64,000 nucleotides of DNA from Proteles cristata cristata (GCA_017311185.1 JAESUZ010001291.1:744001-808000), one strand, 5' to 3'; shown: positions 10,250-21,615, numbered from the stretch's first letter. Program-made: numbers and translations. The notes: generated by a model not told the origin, from the letters alone.

Positions 10250-12480
10250 GATACCCTACCTTTCTGAGATGTTCCTAAGAGGACTTTACTGCAGGCAAAT
10301 AGTTATTTAAAGGCCCCTTCCGTGTCTCCCACCTTCCCGATGGTTTTTCCACGAGTCGATAAAAGCGAGGCACACCTCGTTATAGATAAGAACATAGAGG
10401 AGGGCGTGACGCGCAGACTAGAGACCGATCCACTGCATTTCAGGAAAATCGGGACCTGGAGAAGAGCCAAGGAACTTCCAGGAACAACCCAGGGCCCTCC
10501 GTGAGGGAGACAGTGGGACAGAGGGCCCCGCCTCTCAGCGTCCACGCTGGGGAGGACGGAGGAGGAGGGAGTGACCTCCGCGGTCTGCCGTCCCCTTCCC
10601 CCTCCAGCCCTGCCCCAGCACAGGGAGAAACAACTGCCCGAAGAAGGTGGAGGGAAACCTGACGTGACCGTGGCCACTGGCTGGGACAGCCCATCCCTGC
10701 GGCCGTCGGTGAAGGGAACACGGGTAAAAGGTTTACCCAGCTATAGATCTGCTACACTTTTTTCAAAGAAAATTTTTTCCCCTCCAGTTTGCAAACTGAA
10801 GGACGTTTAAAGAAAACTGAAGGGCTAGTATAATGTCAAGGTTAACATTTTAATTGCATAAAACACCAAGAAAGCCTACGCTTGTCATTTTTACAAGGTT
10901 ACCTTTCCTGTACAATGGAGACTTTCATCCAACAACTATATGCGAGTTGGTGCCATGACATGGAATGTGACTTACATAAATGGAAGAGTTCACACTCTTT
11001 TTTTTCCCATATAGCTCCTCCCGAAGGCACTGTCAAGTAGCTAAAGTAGCTAAATTGTGGCCTTTTAAACCTTTCCTCGCAGATAAGAAATGCACATATA
11101 GGTGCCATTTTGTAGTGTTGAATGCACAGGGCCTAATTCTCCTGTAGTATGTCTGGCCCCTCCATGCCCAGAGCCCCATCAGCTTCAAAGAGGGGTTTGC
11201 AGGTGGAATGGCAGATAAGCAGGGAAGAATATAGCTCTTTGGGATGATGTGATCACATAACAAAAGGCTGCAGTAACCCTGCAAGAAGCCAAAGTTAAGG
11301 TTACTGTTGGAGCCTTAACTCAGAATTCCCTGAATCTAGGGCAGTCCTGAGTCTGTAGCCCCCCGGTGCCGTACTTCACAGTGTTTTACAACGAGCTGCA
11401 CAAGAAAAAAGAAAAAAAAAAATCTTGTAAAGGATGGGAAGCCTTTCAGATCTGTGCATTGGATCTAATTTTTTTTTTTTTTTTTGAAAAAAACTGCAAG
11501 GTGGAAAAGTAGCTGAAGTAAGTTTTAACACGTTAGGCACACTTGGGAAAGTAACAACTTTATGTATAAGGCACAGAAGGAATGTGTCCTTATCGGTTTA
11601 TACATCAATGCCTGTTTACATCTACATTTCGTAAGACTCAGGAGGACACAGGAGGTTGTCATCCATAAGCATGACCCTCGTCCCCATCACCGGATTTGAG
11701 ATTGAGACCCAGATCCTCAAGTGTGGATGTAAAACACCTGTCATCGCTTTAATATCAACGTGAGAATGTAGCCCCTTAAAGTAGGACTGATTCTTCTTAA
11801 AATGAAGAGAACACCACCACTCGTCAGTTTATGCTCTGTGATGGGGAAGGAGAATGTGCGATTCCACGTGTACCGCACACCAGTTTTGTTCTGCCGTCCA
11901 GAAGGAAGGTAGGACTGTGGTCACCCAGAGCCAGAGACATGGGTTTGGCTGCATGAAGACAAAAGAGAAAACACACGAGTCAAGCGCCGCCGGCAGGAGG
12001 CCTAGAGGAAATCCACCCGCCTCTGCCTTGGCCAGGGGCCCCCGCCATCCTCTGCCTTTTCCACCTTCTGTGGGAGAGAGGAGCAGGGACCGGGCTTGGG
12101 AAGAGAGAGTGAAGACAGGAAATGAGAGACACACGCCTGGTGTGGGCCTGCTTGGTTTCCAGCAGAAGGGACCCCAACCCGAACTGGGGAAGAGTCAGGA
12201 GGCTAGACCTGATCGCCCTGTTTGGGTAGGGCCCTCGTGCTCTGTGGTTTTTAACAATATCTCCGGAAAAGAGAGTAGGGACTGGATTGTCACCAAGGGT
12301 CTGTCCAGTGTTCCTGCTGACCTCATTCCCGCTCCTCACTCCCAAACTGAAGCTCTTTTCTGAAGAGAAGAGTCAAGGAGAAGCCACTCCTACCAAGCAG
12401 GAGGAAAGAGTGGCCAGATGGGCACATGCTATAAATGTAAAAAGCAGCTCGGTACCTATTTTTAAAATCATATAAAATCA
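10250..12480. other. Non-repetitive intronic sequence
   Basis: No exon is recognised. 10300-10720 and 11960-12350 are locally GC-richer and give several overlapping open frames of 80-169 codons on both strands, none with a recognisable domain. A T15 run lies near 11470. Confidence 0.45.
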
Positions 12481-12484
12481 TATC

Positions 12485-12746
12485 AGTCTTCTGCTCACAA
12501 CCTTCTACTGGTTAACCATGTCACCTTCTTTAGCTTCCTATTTTATCTGTCACGCTTATCACCTTTTCACATTTCACATGAAATGTACCTACTTATTATG
12601 CTTAGTAACCTTCCGTCCCTCTCCACAAGAATGTAAGCTCTACAATGGCAGAGATTTCTGCTTTTATTCCCGATTTTTCCTTAGTACCTAAAGTAGCAGC
12701 TGGCACTTTCTAGGTGCTCAAGAAATATTACTGAATGAATTCATTA
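12485..12746 (+). mobile_element. L2 LINE 3' fragment
   Basis: It shows the L2 3' pattern in order: 'ccttctactggttaaccatgtcacc', 'tccacaagaatgtaagctctacaatggcagagatttctgc' and 'agctggcactttctaggtgctcaagaaatattactgaatgaat'. Ancient and non-coding. Confidence 0.8.
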
Positions 12747-12833
12747 GTCATTCATGGATAACATTGCAGCATGAAACGAGATTAAAATAATTCGACAATG
12801 CAGCTATGTGGGTGTAGGTATGAAGATATGGAC

Positions 12834-13036
12834 AGGGGTGCCTGGGTGGGTCCGTCGGTTAAGAGTCTGACTTCAGCTCAGGTCATGATCTCACAATTCA
12901 TGGATTGGAGCCCTGCCTCAGGTTCTGTGCTGACAGCTTGTAGGCTGGAGGCTGCTTTGGATTCTGTGTCTCGTTCTCTCTCCTCCTCCCCCACTCGCTC
13001 TCTTTCTCTCTCTCTCTCAAAAATAAATAAACATTA
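12834..13036 (+). mobile_element. Felid tRNA-Lys SINE, type A (host of a nested SINE)
   Basis: The head is 'aggggtgcctgggtgggtccgtcgg' and the tail 'ctcaaaaataaataaacattaaaaaa'. Its tail resumes at about 13257-13272 after the inserted second SINE. The outer TSD is approximately aagatatgga (near 12822) and aagatataga (near 13273). Confidence 0.9.
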
Positions 13037-13051
13037 AAAAATGTTTTTTTG

Positions 13052-13256
13052 GGGCGCCTGGGTGGCTTAGTCGGTTAAGCGTCCGACTTTCGCTTAGGTC
13101 ATGATCTCGCGGTTCACGGGTTCGAGCCCCGCGTCGGGCTCTGTGCTGACTGCCAGCTCAGAGCCTGGAGCCTGTTTCAGTCTGTGACTCCCTCTCTCTC
13201 TGACCCTCCCCTGTTCACGCTGTCTCTCTCTCTCCTAGAAATAAATAAAACATTAA
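13052..13256 (+). mobile_element. Felid tRNA-Lys SINE, type B, nested in a SINE tail
   Basis: Near-consensus head 'ggggcgcctgggtggcttag', 'tgctgactgccagctcagag' in the body and tail 'ctcctagaaataaataaaac'. It is flanked on both sides by aaaaaatgttttttt, which comes from the tail of the older SINE, so it inserted there. Confidence 0.95.
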
Positions 13257-13382
13257 AAAAAAATGTTTTTTTAAGATATAGATGGAAGTGGCCATGGTGG
13301 TAGAAGCCTTATGTGAAGGCAAGTAGAGCTGTGTATCGGGTAGGTGTCAATAAAGGGACACAGTAGGCAAAAGCTAACTGAA

Positions 13383-13533
13383 GGGGCGTCTGCCTGGCTC
13401 AGCTGGTTGAGCACGTCACTCTGGGTCTTGGCTTGGGTCATGATCTCATGGTTCATAAAATCAAGCCTCATGTGGGGCCCTGTGCTGCCAGTGCAAAGAA
13501 TTTATCCTAGAAAAAATAAAATTTTTAAAAAAC
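13383..13533 (+). mobile_element. Truncated felid tRNA-Lys SINE
   Basis: The head 'aggggcgtctgcctggctcagctggttga' and mid-body are present, but the region after 'ctgtgctgccagtgcaaag' jumps to 'ctagaaaaaataaaattttt', so the CT-rich part is deleted. About 150 bp. Confidence 0.85.
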
Positions 13534-13649
13534 AGAAAAAATTCCTCTATAGAGGCAATGGTGACATTGGATTCAATTTATAAGGAGTTTCAGAGCTATC
13601 AAAACACAAAATGAACCAGAATAATACTATTTAAAAGTAGATTAATAAG

Positions 13650-13839
13650 GGGCACCTGGGTGGCTCAGTTGGTTAAGTGACTGGCTCTCGATTTCGGCTC
13701 AGGTCATGATCTCACAGTTTGTGAGTTCGAGCCCTGCACTGCACAGAGCCTGCTTGGGTTCTCTATCTCCCTCTCTCTCTACCCCTCCCTTGCACTCTAT
13801 CTCCCTCTTTCTCTCTCTCAAAACTAAATAAATTAACTT
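13650..13839 (+). mobile_element. Felid tRNA-Lys SINE, diverged
   Basis: The head is 'ggggcacctgggtggctcagttggttaag' and the tail 'ctcaaaactaaataaattaac'. Flanks aaaagtagattaataa (13633-13648) and aaaaggtaaattaataa (about 13840) form an imperfect TSD. The CT-rich region is short. Confidence 0.9.
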
Positions 13840-14539
13840 AAAAGGTAAATTAATAAACTAGAAACATCAATGAACGGAATAAACAAAGAGCTGGCAGTAA
13901 CACTGAATGAAATTTATAAAGAAAGAATATAGGAGCTACCAAAACACAGCATGAATGATCAGAATCAACGAACAGAATATACATAGCTGAAACCCAAATG
14001 GCACCGTACCTTTATGCGTGAAAATAAAAGATTCATAGATGAAATCAACCAGAGGAGAAAAGAGGTATGGAGAATAGACAGTGATGATCCAAGTTAATAT
14101 AATTGATTTTCCAAAGAAAACAGAAGATGTAAAAGAAAAAATATCTGGACATATAGAAAGGACTGAATCAGCATGAAATCTATGTTTGGGGAAAGAAATA
14201 AATGCAGCACACCTACTATGAGGCATATTTTGATACCACTACTGAACTTAAAGTTTAATTTTTCAGACACAAAGGCACCAAAAGGAACTTATCTGGAAAG
14301 GGTAACTAGTAGGCTGGTCTCCAGCTTCTCTGGAGAAATACGAAATGGTGGGGCCAGGTCAATAAAACATTGAGAGAAAAGTGGCCGAAGCATTTTATAC
14401 CAAGCCAAGCAGCCACCCAGCATTGAAATCACTACCATATAAGAACCCAAGAAACATGGCTCTGTTGAAAACCAACTTAACAAAGAGGTAGACAAAGAAC
14501 CTACCTGGCTTCTAGTAAAAACCAAAGTTCTTACAATGA

Positions 14540-14975
14540 TATACAAGATCCCACACCTGCTTTCTCTAAATTTCTACCTTTGTTCCCCAAAGACTTCCTC
14601 ACTCACCTCCTGGCTGATCCCCAAACACATCAGCCACACTGCTGGCCTTGCACTGTGTCCTCTGCCTGGAGGATTTTCACCACGTGTTGGATGTCTTGTT
14701 CCCTCACCCATCTTGTGCCCTCCTGACTACCCTATCTAAGATCTCCATGCCCACAGACACCCTCTCTCTCTCTTCTCTGCTTGATTTTTTCCTTAGCTAT
14801 TATCACCACATACTCTACTTCCTTTATGTATCTAGTTTCTTATCTCTCTCCTCCCACTAGAATATACTTTCTCTAAGGACATGGAGTGCTATCTATTTTG
14901 TCTATCTCTTTATCCCTAGAATAGTGCTGAAGCGTAGTAGGCATGCAAATACTTATTGAATGAAGAAATGAATCC
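14540..14975 (+). mobile_element. L2 LINE 3' fragment
   Basis: Long L2 match: 'cctcactcacctcctggctg', 'tatctaagatctccatgccc', 'tagctattatcaccacatactctacttcctt', 'cccactagaatatactttctctaaggacatgg' and the terminal 'gtaggcatgcaaatacttattgaatgaa'. Ancient and non-coding. Confidence 0.82.
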
Positions 14976-15940
14976 CCTGGACTCCAAGTCCATGCTTCCC
15001 ACCCATCCCCTTACAGTTCTGAAACCAGAATGAACCCAGAAGTTGATGACGAGCAGTCTGAACACTGAGGAGTCCGAAACCCAAGTTTTATTAGGACTAG
15101 TATTCATTAGAGTACTTAGCCTTCACATTAACGGACCTTAAACGTATTAGAGGGAACATCAAAGAAGTCTCGTATCGCTTCTTGGGTATCGTTGTAAAAA
15201 TAGTTGGGACATTTACAGGGAGGTAGATTTTCAGCTTGCCAAGGAAATCACCTCACAGTCAGAGCTGATGATAGAATTGGCCTCCTCACGAGCACTGGCC
15301 TTCCCTGCCAATTATGAACTGCAAAACAGATGTTGGTGTTTTCTGAAAGGGACCCTCGGCGAGACATTCCTGCCATGTAGAAGAGTTTAGTCTAGCTCCG
15401 TTAGACACGGCCCCCGAGTTCTCCTGCTCTGAGGCTCCGTGATGCTGTGCTCGCATGGTGCGTGTAGTTTCCATTGTTCCATCGTGGTCAGTGGTGTTTT
15501 GCAGATGTTTATATTTGGGAACTGCAACCATAGTCCTGAAGCAGGTCCCTGCCTGCTTGACCTGTTCCTACCTGCTACGCATTGAGTCGCTGCACCTCTC
15601 GAGGACAGGAGCCCGGCATAGCAGAGTGCCTGGTCTTTCTGGAAGAGATTTATAGGTCGGCAGTAATTCCAACTGGAGAACTATGTCTACTGTAATAGAA
15701 TAAGCAGGTCACCTCCTATTCCTTTAGAAAACTGTACATTGGTATGACCTCCAGGCAATTCCTCCAAGCTGGACAAGGGCCCTGGCTAAAGCAAAAGTCT
15801 CCATTTCCCTGCAGTGACGATAAAAGACTTATGAGAAGGAGCTAAAGATTCTAAAGAGAGTTGTCCTGGCTGCAGGCATTTCGGTGAGAGGGTGCCTTCT
15901 CGCTGGGTGTCAGAAGGAAGAGCATGAAATGAATATTTCT
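14976..15940. other. Non-repetitive intronic sequence
   Basis: No gene or clear repeat is recognised. Confidence 0.45.
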
Positions 15941-15956
15941 CCTTGTCTGTATTTTG

Positions 15957-16189
15957 TGGGGTTTTTTGGTTTTTTTTAAATGTTTTATTTATTTCTAGGA
16001 GAGAGAGAGAGAAGAGAGAGCGTGAGCAGGGGAGGGTCAGAGAGAGAGGGAGTCACAGACTGAAACAAGCTCCAGGCTCTGAGCTGGCAGTCAGCACAGA
16101 GCCCGACGCGGGGCTCGAACCCACGAACCGCGAGATCATGACCTAAGCGAAAGTCGGACGTTTAACCGACTAAGCCACCCAGGCACCCC
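15957..16189 (-). mobile_element. Felid tRNA-Lys SINE, type B
   Basis: Reverse copy with 'tttatttctaggagagag', 'gagctggcagtcagcacagagcc' and head 'gccacccaggcacccc'. TSD ccttgtctgtattttg (15941-15956) and ctttgtctgtattttg (16191-16206), one mismatch. Confidence 0.95.
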
Positions 16190-16206
16190 TCTTTGTCTGT
16201 ATTTTG

Positions 16207-17400
16207 GTTCTATTGTTTTCACTTTTCTAGAAATCACAGTGTGTGTGACTATTGCTGTTTCTGAGTCCAGTTGACGAGATGGGACATTCACGGTAACATT
16301 GCAACAGTCAAAATTTTAAACTCTTATTCCTATATTTAAAAAAATACTTATTGGGACTTGAAGGTTGGGAGCTAAATTAATCATGCTTTTATTTTATAAG
16401 ATACATGAACTAAACTGTAGCAAAGAGAGAGAGATTTGAGGCTCTGGGAGGAAAAAGGTAGAAAGAAAATAATTATTCCCAATAGTTCTTGGGGAATGTA
16501 CCTCCTTACGCCCAAACAGTGTCAGTCAGCCTCCTGAGCCTTAAAATGGGAAACTTTTCAACAGTCTCCTGGCCATGGAACTGTGGCAGTCATATCCTTC
16601 ATAGAGGTGGTCCAAATGAAACTTCAAGTGATCAAAAATAAAGCATAACAAAAATTCCAAACTGCTGTGGGCTTAAGTCTGATACTTCACTGTGTTTTGC
16701 AGCATTTCCATGACTGAAATGTACGGACTATTTTAGCATCCTGCTTTACAGCCATAGAAAGAAAGCGTTGTGTTTCCCGGTCATTGCCAAGTGGGGGATA
16801 GCTACGTATAGATTAGGACTTTTGAGGGAAGCTCGCTGTTCTAATTCTGTAACCCATCAGAGAGAACCTTCTTCCCATTTGTAAATGTTTCCTTAGCAAT
16901 TTCCAGTGCTAATTTTTCCAAAAAGACATAAGGACTCGAGAGTCACTCCTCACTCCCGAGAAGGACTTTCCTGGCCTGACATGTGCCTGGCCTGTTGTTA
17001 AGCCGTACATGCCAGTTAACCACCAAGGGGCTTTTGTAAGAGTTCTAGGAGGTTGAGTGTGGCATGTAGTAAGTACTCGGTGAACGATCAGAGAAGTTTT
17101 TGACTGTGTAAGTTGGTGTTTTCAAGTTGCTAACTCTGCATTGTTAGAAAAATAAAATCCACTAGTTTATAGACCGTTTTCATTTGTCTCTGTCTTTCTG
17201 GCAGGCAGCCTTTCTGTACCAACCGCCTCTTGTCGCTACTGGAAACAGTGCAGCCTTGCTTTTCTAGAAGCTCCCTTCCCTTTTCCATCCTTTCTCCCCT
17301 TCAAGCCCCTGCACTTATCTCACAGAACTCCCACTTCAATCCAAGTGAGAGTCTTCAGCAGCAGGAAGAGCAGTAGGGGAGGAAGAACAGAAAGGAAAGC
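16207..17400. other. Non-repetitive intronic sequence
   Basis: No gene or clear repeat is recognised. Confidence 0.45.
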
Positions 17401-17404
17401 ATGA

Positions 17405-17535
17405 ACACTTTTGATGCTCCTACCTCATGGATGGCCGCGGGCTTTACATGCGCTGTCGTTTTAGCTTCGGAACACCTGTATGGAGTCACTGATTTTCCTC
17501 ATTTTATAGACAGAAGACCTAAGATTTGGTAAACA
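17405..17535 (+). mobile_element. MIR SINE fragment (tentative)
   Basis: Weak MIR-like core: 'gggctttacatgcgctgtcgttttagc' and 'ggagtcactgattttcctcattttatagacagaagacctaagatttgg'. Diverged. Confidence 0.5.
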
Positions 17536-17689
17536 ATCAGCCCCCAAAAGAATTACGCCATCCTTTTGACCTACATGTCTTGTGGGGAAGTCTTACCAGT
17601 TCAGTTGAGAGACATTGGTTAGGAGCAGACTGAGGTCCTCCTTAAGTTCACTTTGTATCCAGCACTGTGTTCTCGCAACCATGTCGGTA

Positions 17690-17762
17690 ACAATCTGAGT
17701 AACAGCAGTGAGAGTAGAAACAGCAATCGTCACAATAATAGTAGTAACAGTAGTAGAAATCT
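17690..17762 (+). repeat. Degenerate trinucleotide repeat
   Basis: Interrupted (AGT/AAC/AGC)n such as 'ataatagtagtaacagtag'. Its plus-strand translation is a Ser/Asn-rich run (S, N and R), which explains the open frame here and is not evidence for a gene. Confidence 0.65.
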
Positions 17763-17764
17763 CA

Positions 17765-18950
17765 GAAGGACTATGCCTCCTGATCTAGCAACAGGGCTCA
17801 ATGTTCAACCTGTCATCTTTCCAGTGTTCCGTCCTAAATATTCACATGGTACCATTCAGGTCCCCGAGTCTATGGATTTGCATTTATGTTATTGCCAAGG
17901 ACCCTCTGAACACTACAAAGGGCATAGCTTTTGATTTCCATGTTTAACTGTGACACTAACAAAGGGATTGTGCTCTTAGGTGGAGCTGCGTTTGACATTC
18001 ATCCCCACCAATCCAGGGACTCAGATGAAAAGGTTTGATGGCAAAGTGTTAGGATCTCCAGTAATGAGGCTGAAAAAGACCTAAGAAGGGAGCTTGCCCC
18101 GAGGCCCCGTTGAGCTTCTGGCCAGAGCTCTGGTTCTGCGGTGCGGGCAAATCAGGGCTTGGGATGGAGATGTGGGGGGACATCACCAAGCAGTTCCTAC
18201 ATCCGAGAAGTTCTATTCTGTACGACCTGAGAGCGCCTTAGTTGGTCTAGCACCTAGTGTTCTGTGTAGACTGTCATTGGAAAGACTCACTTTCTCAATC
18301 ATCTTCCTACATTTGCATCTGCGTACTTTTGAAGTAGATATTTCTAAGACAAGGCAGCAGATTTCCTCTCTCCTATGGCCCCACTCTGCTGTAGCTGAAG
18401 GAAGATGAAATGTCATTGTAGTTATGAACTTGAGGAAAGAAATTTACTTTAGTAACTGCCTAATAATTTAAAAAAAGGAAAAACTTACTCATGTGGATTT
18501 GATTCTTTTCAAATATCTAGTCTCTGTTTAAATCCTTTCACCTGAAAACAAGGGGAAAAACCACAGAGCACTAGTGCAGGCACAGCCCAAGATGGTAAAG
18601 CTTCCTGGTGACATGCAGTTGCCTCAGTGTGAGAGAAGAAAGAGTCAAGAGCCCACCTTCCCTCTAGGATAAGTGAGTCACTCCGTTCCAGAACAGGAAC
18701 TTCTCTTTCTCAAAGCCCTCCACCTCTGCAGAAAGCCATCCTTCAGGCTAAAAGGAAATACACGTCACTGAGATGCTTGAACTGGTCCTGAATGTTTGGA
18801 AGGGTGGTCATCCCCAGAGGACCCCCTAATTCAGTAGCAGTTAAAACTGTCTCCCAGCTGGACCTAGACATAGGCTGCCCACATGGCTGGCACTCACTGA
18901 TGGTTTAGAAAAGCCAGCACACGCCCAGAAAGAACCACAGTCCTTACTCA
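17765..18950. other. Non-repetitive intronic sequence
   Basis: No gene or clear repeat is recognised. Open frames of 67-104 codons near 18094-18416 overlap on both strands without recognisable domains. Confidence 0.45.
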
Positions 18951-18954
18951 TGTG

Positions 18955-19040
18955 AACATTTCCTTCTTTAATATTCCAAATTGCTTGGGGGCAGTCACAG
19001 TGCCTGGAACACAGTAAGCACTCAGTAAGGACATGTTGCC
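18955..19040 (-). mobile_element. MIR SINE fragment
   Basis: 'cacagtgcctggaacacagtaagcactcagtaag' is the reverse complement of the MIR 5' part. Short and old. Confidence 0.55.
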
Positions 19041-19201
19041 CGAACAAATGAAGATATATACACAGTTCGGTGTTTGTGCCAATGATATCTTTCAAGTTTA
19101 ATAATTTATGGTCAAAAGCTAAGAGATAATAAATTACCAAGGGGACTTTTTCACTTACTTGTATTATCTGAGATAAAAGAGTTCTTAAAAAGAAACATTT
19201 A

Positions 19202-19416
19202 GGGGCACCTGGGTGGCTTAGTCGGTTAAACTTCTGACTTCAGCTCAGGTCATGATCTCACGGTTCGTGGGTTCAAACCCTGTGTCGGGCTCTGTGCTGA
19301 CAGCTCAGAGCCTGGAGCCTGCTTCAGATTCTGTGTCTCCCCCCTGCTCCCCCCTGCCTCTCCCCTGCTTGTGCTCTCTCTTTCTCAAAAATAAATCAGC
19401 ATTAAAAAAACAATTT
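19202..19416 (+). mobile_element. Felid tRNA-Lys SINE, type A
   Basis: The head is 'ggggcacctgggtggcttagtcggttaaac', the body 'gctgacagctcagagcctggagcctgcttcag' and the tail 'ctcaaaaataaatcagcatt'. TSD ttaaaaagaaacattt (19185-19200) and ttaaaaagaaactttt (19417-19432). Confidence 0.95.
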
Positions 19417-19589
19417 TTAAAAAGAAACTTTTGGAGGTCTTTCTAACTAATTCACTCATTTACTCATGTATTTAGGGGATATTACCTATTGGATTGAACT
19501 GTCCCTAAAATCCTAAGCAAATAAAAGACTATCCTTGGTGTAAGTGGTTATTGGTTCAAAATGTATCCAAAGTATTGGATACCTTTTCC

Positions 19590-19700
19590 TTTGTATGCAC
19601 TTGAGCCAATCATTTAAGGTCTCTGGGCCTCATTTTCTTATTTCTCAAGGGTGAGGTTGGGCATGAGGAGTTTCAAAGACCCTGCCAGTTCTGATTCTCA
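19590..19700 (-). mobile_element. MIR SINE fragment
   Basis: 'tgagccaatcatttaaggtctctgggcctcattttcttatttctcaagggtgagg' matches the reverse complement of the MIR core. Confidence 0.6.
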
Positions 19701-19994
19701 TACACTTGGCAGAATCCTAGCAGGAGAATCTTCAGATTAGAAGTCACTCTTTCGCTGTGGTTGCCTTCGATTTCCCTCTCTCATCAACCTGACCCTTTCC
19801 CCAGTAGTAGAAACCCCTTTTTCTTGCCACTTGCAGTGAGTGTTCTCTCTCTTTTCCCACACAAATTCTACCACAACCCCATGGCTTGTAAACTCCCCAA
19901 GAGAAATACACACTCACATATGTCAATAATTTGCAGGCTATATGTACATGCCATCAATCAGTTAGAGTCTTGAGGGTTAGAAATATGCCTGGTT

Positions 19995-20215
19995 GGGGCG
20001 CCTGGATGGCTTAGTCGGTTAAGCGTCCGACTTTCGCTTAGGTCATGATCTCACGGTTCGTGGGTTTGAGCCCCGCGTCAGGCTCTGTGCTGACTGCCAG
20101 CTCAGAGCCTGGAGCCTGTTTCAGAGTCTGTGACTCCCTCTCTCTCTGACCCTCCCCTGCTCACGCTGTCTCTCTCTCTCCTAGAAATAAATAAAACATT
20201 AAAAAAAAAAAAAAA
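19995..20215 (+). mobile_element. Felid tRNA-Lys SINE, type B, perfect TSD
   Basis: Near-consensus copy from 'ggggcgcctggatggcttag' to a pure A16 tail. Perfect 16-bp TSD agaaatatgcctggtt at 19979-19994 and 20216-20231. The uninterrupted A-tail and perfect TSD mark it as one of the youngest insertions in the window. Confidence 0.97.
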
Positions 20216-20350
20216 AGAAATATGCCTGGTTATCTGGGCCTTCGCAGGCACCCAGCACAGGGTCCAGAACCCAGGGGAGACCAGTTGTACTCAAGTATAG
20301 ACCGGTTACTTCCTGTACCAGATGCTTGGTTAAAAGCGGCTAGTTCCTCA

Positions 20351-20680
20351 ACCCACTGGAGATCTACCTGACCACAGTCGGCCCACTGGAGACCTACCTG
20401 ATCACAGTCGGCCCACTGGAGATCTACCTGATTACAGTCGGCCCACTGGAGATCTACCTGATTACAGTCAGCCCACTGGAGATCTACCTGACCATAGTCA
20501 GTCCACTGGAGACCTACCTGATCACAGTCGGCCCACTGGAGACCTACCTGATCACAGTCGGCCCACTGGAGATCTACCTGACCGCAGTCGGCCCACTGGA
20601 GATCTACCTGACCGCAGTCGGCCCGCTGGAGATCTACCTGACCGCAGTCGGCCCGCTGGAGACACACCTTATCACAATCT
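20351..20680 (+). repeat. 30-bp minisatellite, 11 units
   Basis: Eleven head-to-tail 30-bp units, each of the form (g/a)cccactgga, then ga(t/c)ctacctg, then a variable block accacagtcg, atcacagtcg, attacagtcg or accgcagtcg. The last unit (20651-20680) is degenerate. Because 30 is divisible by 3, one frame on the minus strand stays open for 145 codons (20230-20667), encoding a 10-residue repeat like QWADCGQVDL. I see no promoter, splice site or homologue for it. The 60-bp alternation of units 1-3 and 6-8 suggests duplications larger than one unit. Confidence 0.95.
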
Positions 20681-21044
20681 GTGGGGTCTTGAAATCAGCC
20701 TTTTTACACGCATGCCGGGTTCTCCCTCTGCACCCTGAAGATTGACAGCTTTGGTAATAAGCAGACAATAAATACGTGTTGAATGCTGAATGAATGTTTC
20801 CAAAGGAAGAGAAACTTACCTTTCTACCTAACAAAGGTCTTAGACTCACAAGGGCAACACCAGGGAGAAAAGAAGAAGAGACACAGAAAAGAAAGAAAAA
20901 AAGTATTAATGTATCACATTGTATTGTGACTGGCCATTCACATGTCTTTCCCCAGGAAGAATGTGAATGAACTATGGGAAATCAGAGTCTAATTCACATG
21001 TATACTTCCCTAGCACATGAGGTACTTAATAACTTTTTAGAGTA

Positions 21045-21135
21045 GGAGGGAAGATAGGTCAAAAGGAAGTAAGGGAGGAATATGGGGAGAAAGAAGGAGG
21101 AAGGAAGAGGGAGAAGAAGGAGAAGCAAGGGGGAA
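21045..21135 (+). repeat. Purine-rich (GGA/GAA)n tract
   Basis: About 90 bases almost wholly of A and G, with 'gaagaaggagaag'-type units. A homopurine tract with triplex potential and no gene. Confidence 0.75.
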
Positions 21136-21162
21136 CTGTACTTTAAAAATATATTTATTTTG

Positions 21163-21365
21163 GGAGCACCTGGGTGGTTCGTTGATTAAGTGTCAACTCT
21201 TGATTTCGGTTCAAGTCATGATCTCAGTGTTGATGAGGTCAAGCCCCACATCCAGCTCTGCGTTAACAGCGCAAAGTCTGCTTAGAATTCTTTCTCTCTC
21301 TCTCTCTGCCCCTCCCTGCTCATGCTCCCTCTATTTCTCAAAATAAATAAATAAATACAAAAAGG
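21163..21365 (+). mobile_element. Felid tRNA-Lys SINE, diverged
   Basis: The head is 'gggagcacctgggtggttcgttgattaag' and the tail 'tctcaaaataaataaataaatac'. The body is clearly related but mutated. Confidence 0.87.
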
Positions 21366-21396
21366 TCTAAAAAAATACTTTAAAATGTATATACTT

Positions 21397-21615
21397 GGGG
21401 CACCTGAGTGGCTCAGTCAGTTAAACGTCTGACTTCGGCTCAGGTCATGATGTCTCTGTTTGTGAGTCAGAGCCCCTCATCAGGCTCTGTGCTGATAGCT
21501 CAGAGCCTTGAGCCTGCTTTGGATTCTGCGTCACCACCCCTCTCTCTCTGCCCCTCCCTCACTCGCACTGTCTCTGGTTCTCTCTCAAAAATAAATAAAC
21601 AAGAAAAAAATAAAT
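21397..21615 (+). mobile_element. Felid tRNA-Lys SINE, type A
   Basis: The head is 'ggggcacctgagtggctcagtcag' and the tail 'ctcaaaaataaataaacaag'. TSD aaaatgtatatactt (21382-21396) and aaaatatatatactt (21616-21630), one mismatch. Confidence 0.94.

Noticed and set aside
11854..12363. 169-codon plus-strand open frame with a 121-codon frame opposite
   Set aside because: No domain, no splice context and no familiar peptide. Probably chance in a GC-richer stretch.
17690..17762. Possible Ser/Asn-rich coding exon
   Set aside because: The residues come from a degenerate trinucleotide repeat, with no convincing splice signals at either end.
19995..20070. tRNA gene call from A-box/B-box-like heads (all SINEs)
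   Set aside because: The heads are diverged tRNA-Lys-derived SINE promoters followed by SINE bodies, TSDs and A-tails. They cannot form a full tRNA cloverleaf with CCA-type ends.
20230..20667. Treating the 145-codon repeat frame as a gene
   Set aside because: It is explained by a 30-bp minisatellite whose unit is a multiple of three. No initiation, splice or homology evidence.
20351..20680. CRISPR-like array
   Set aside because: Units are contiguous without unique spacers and the genome is mammalian, so it is a minisatellite.
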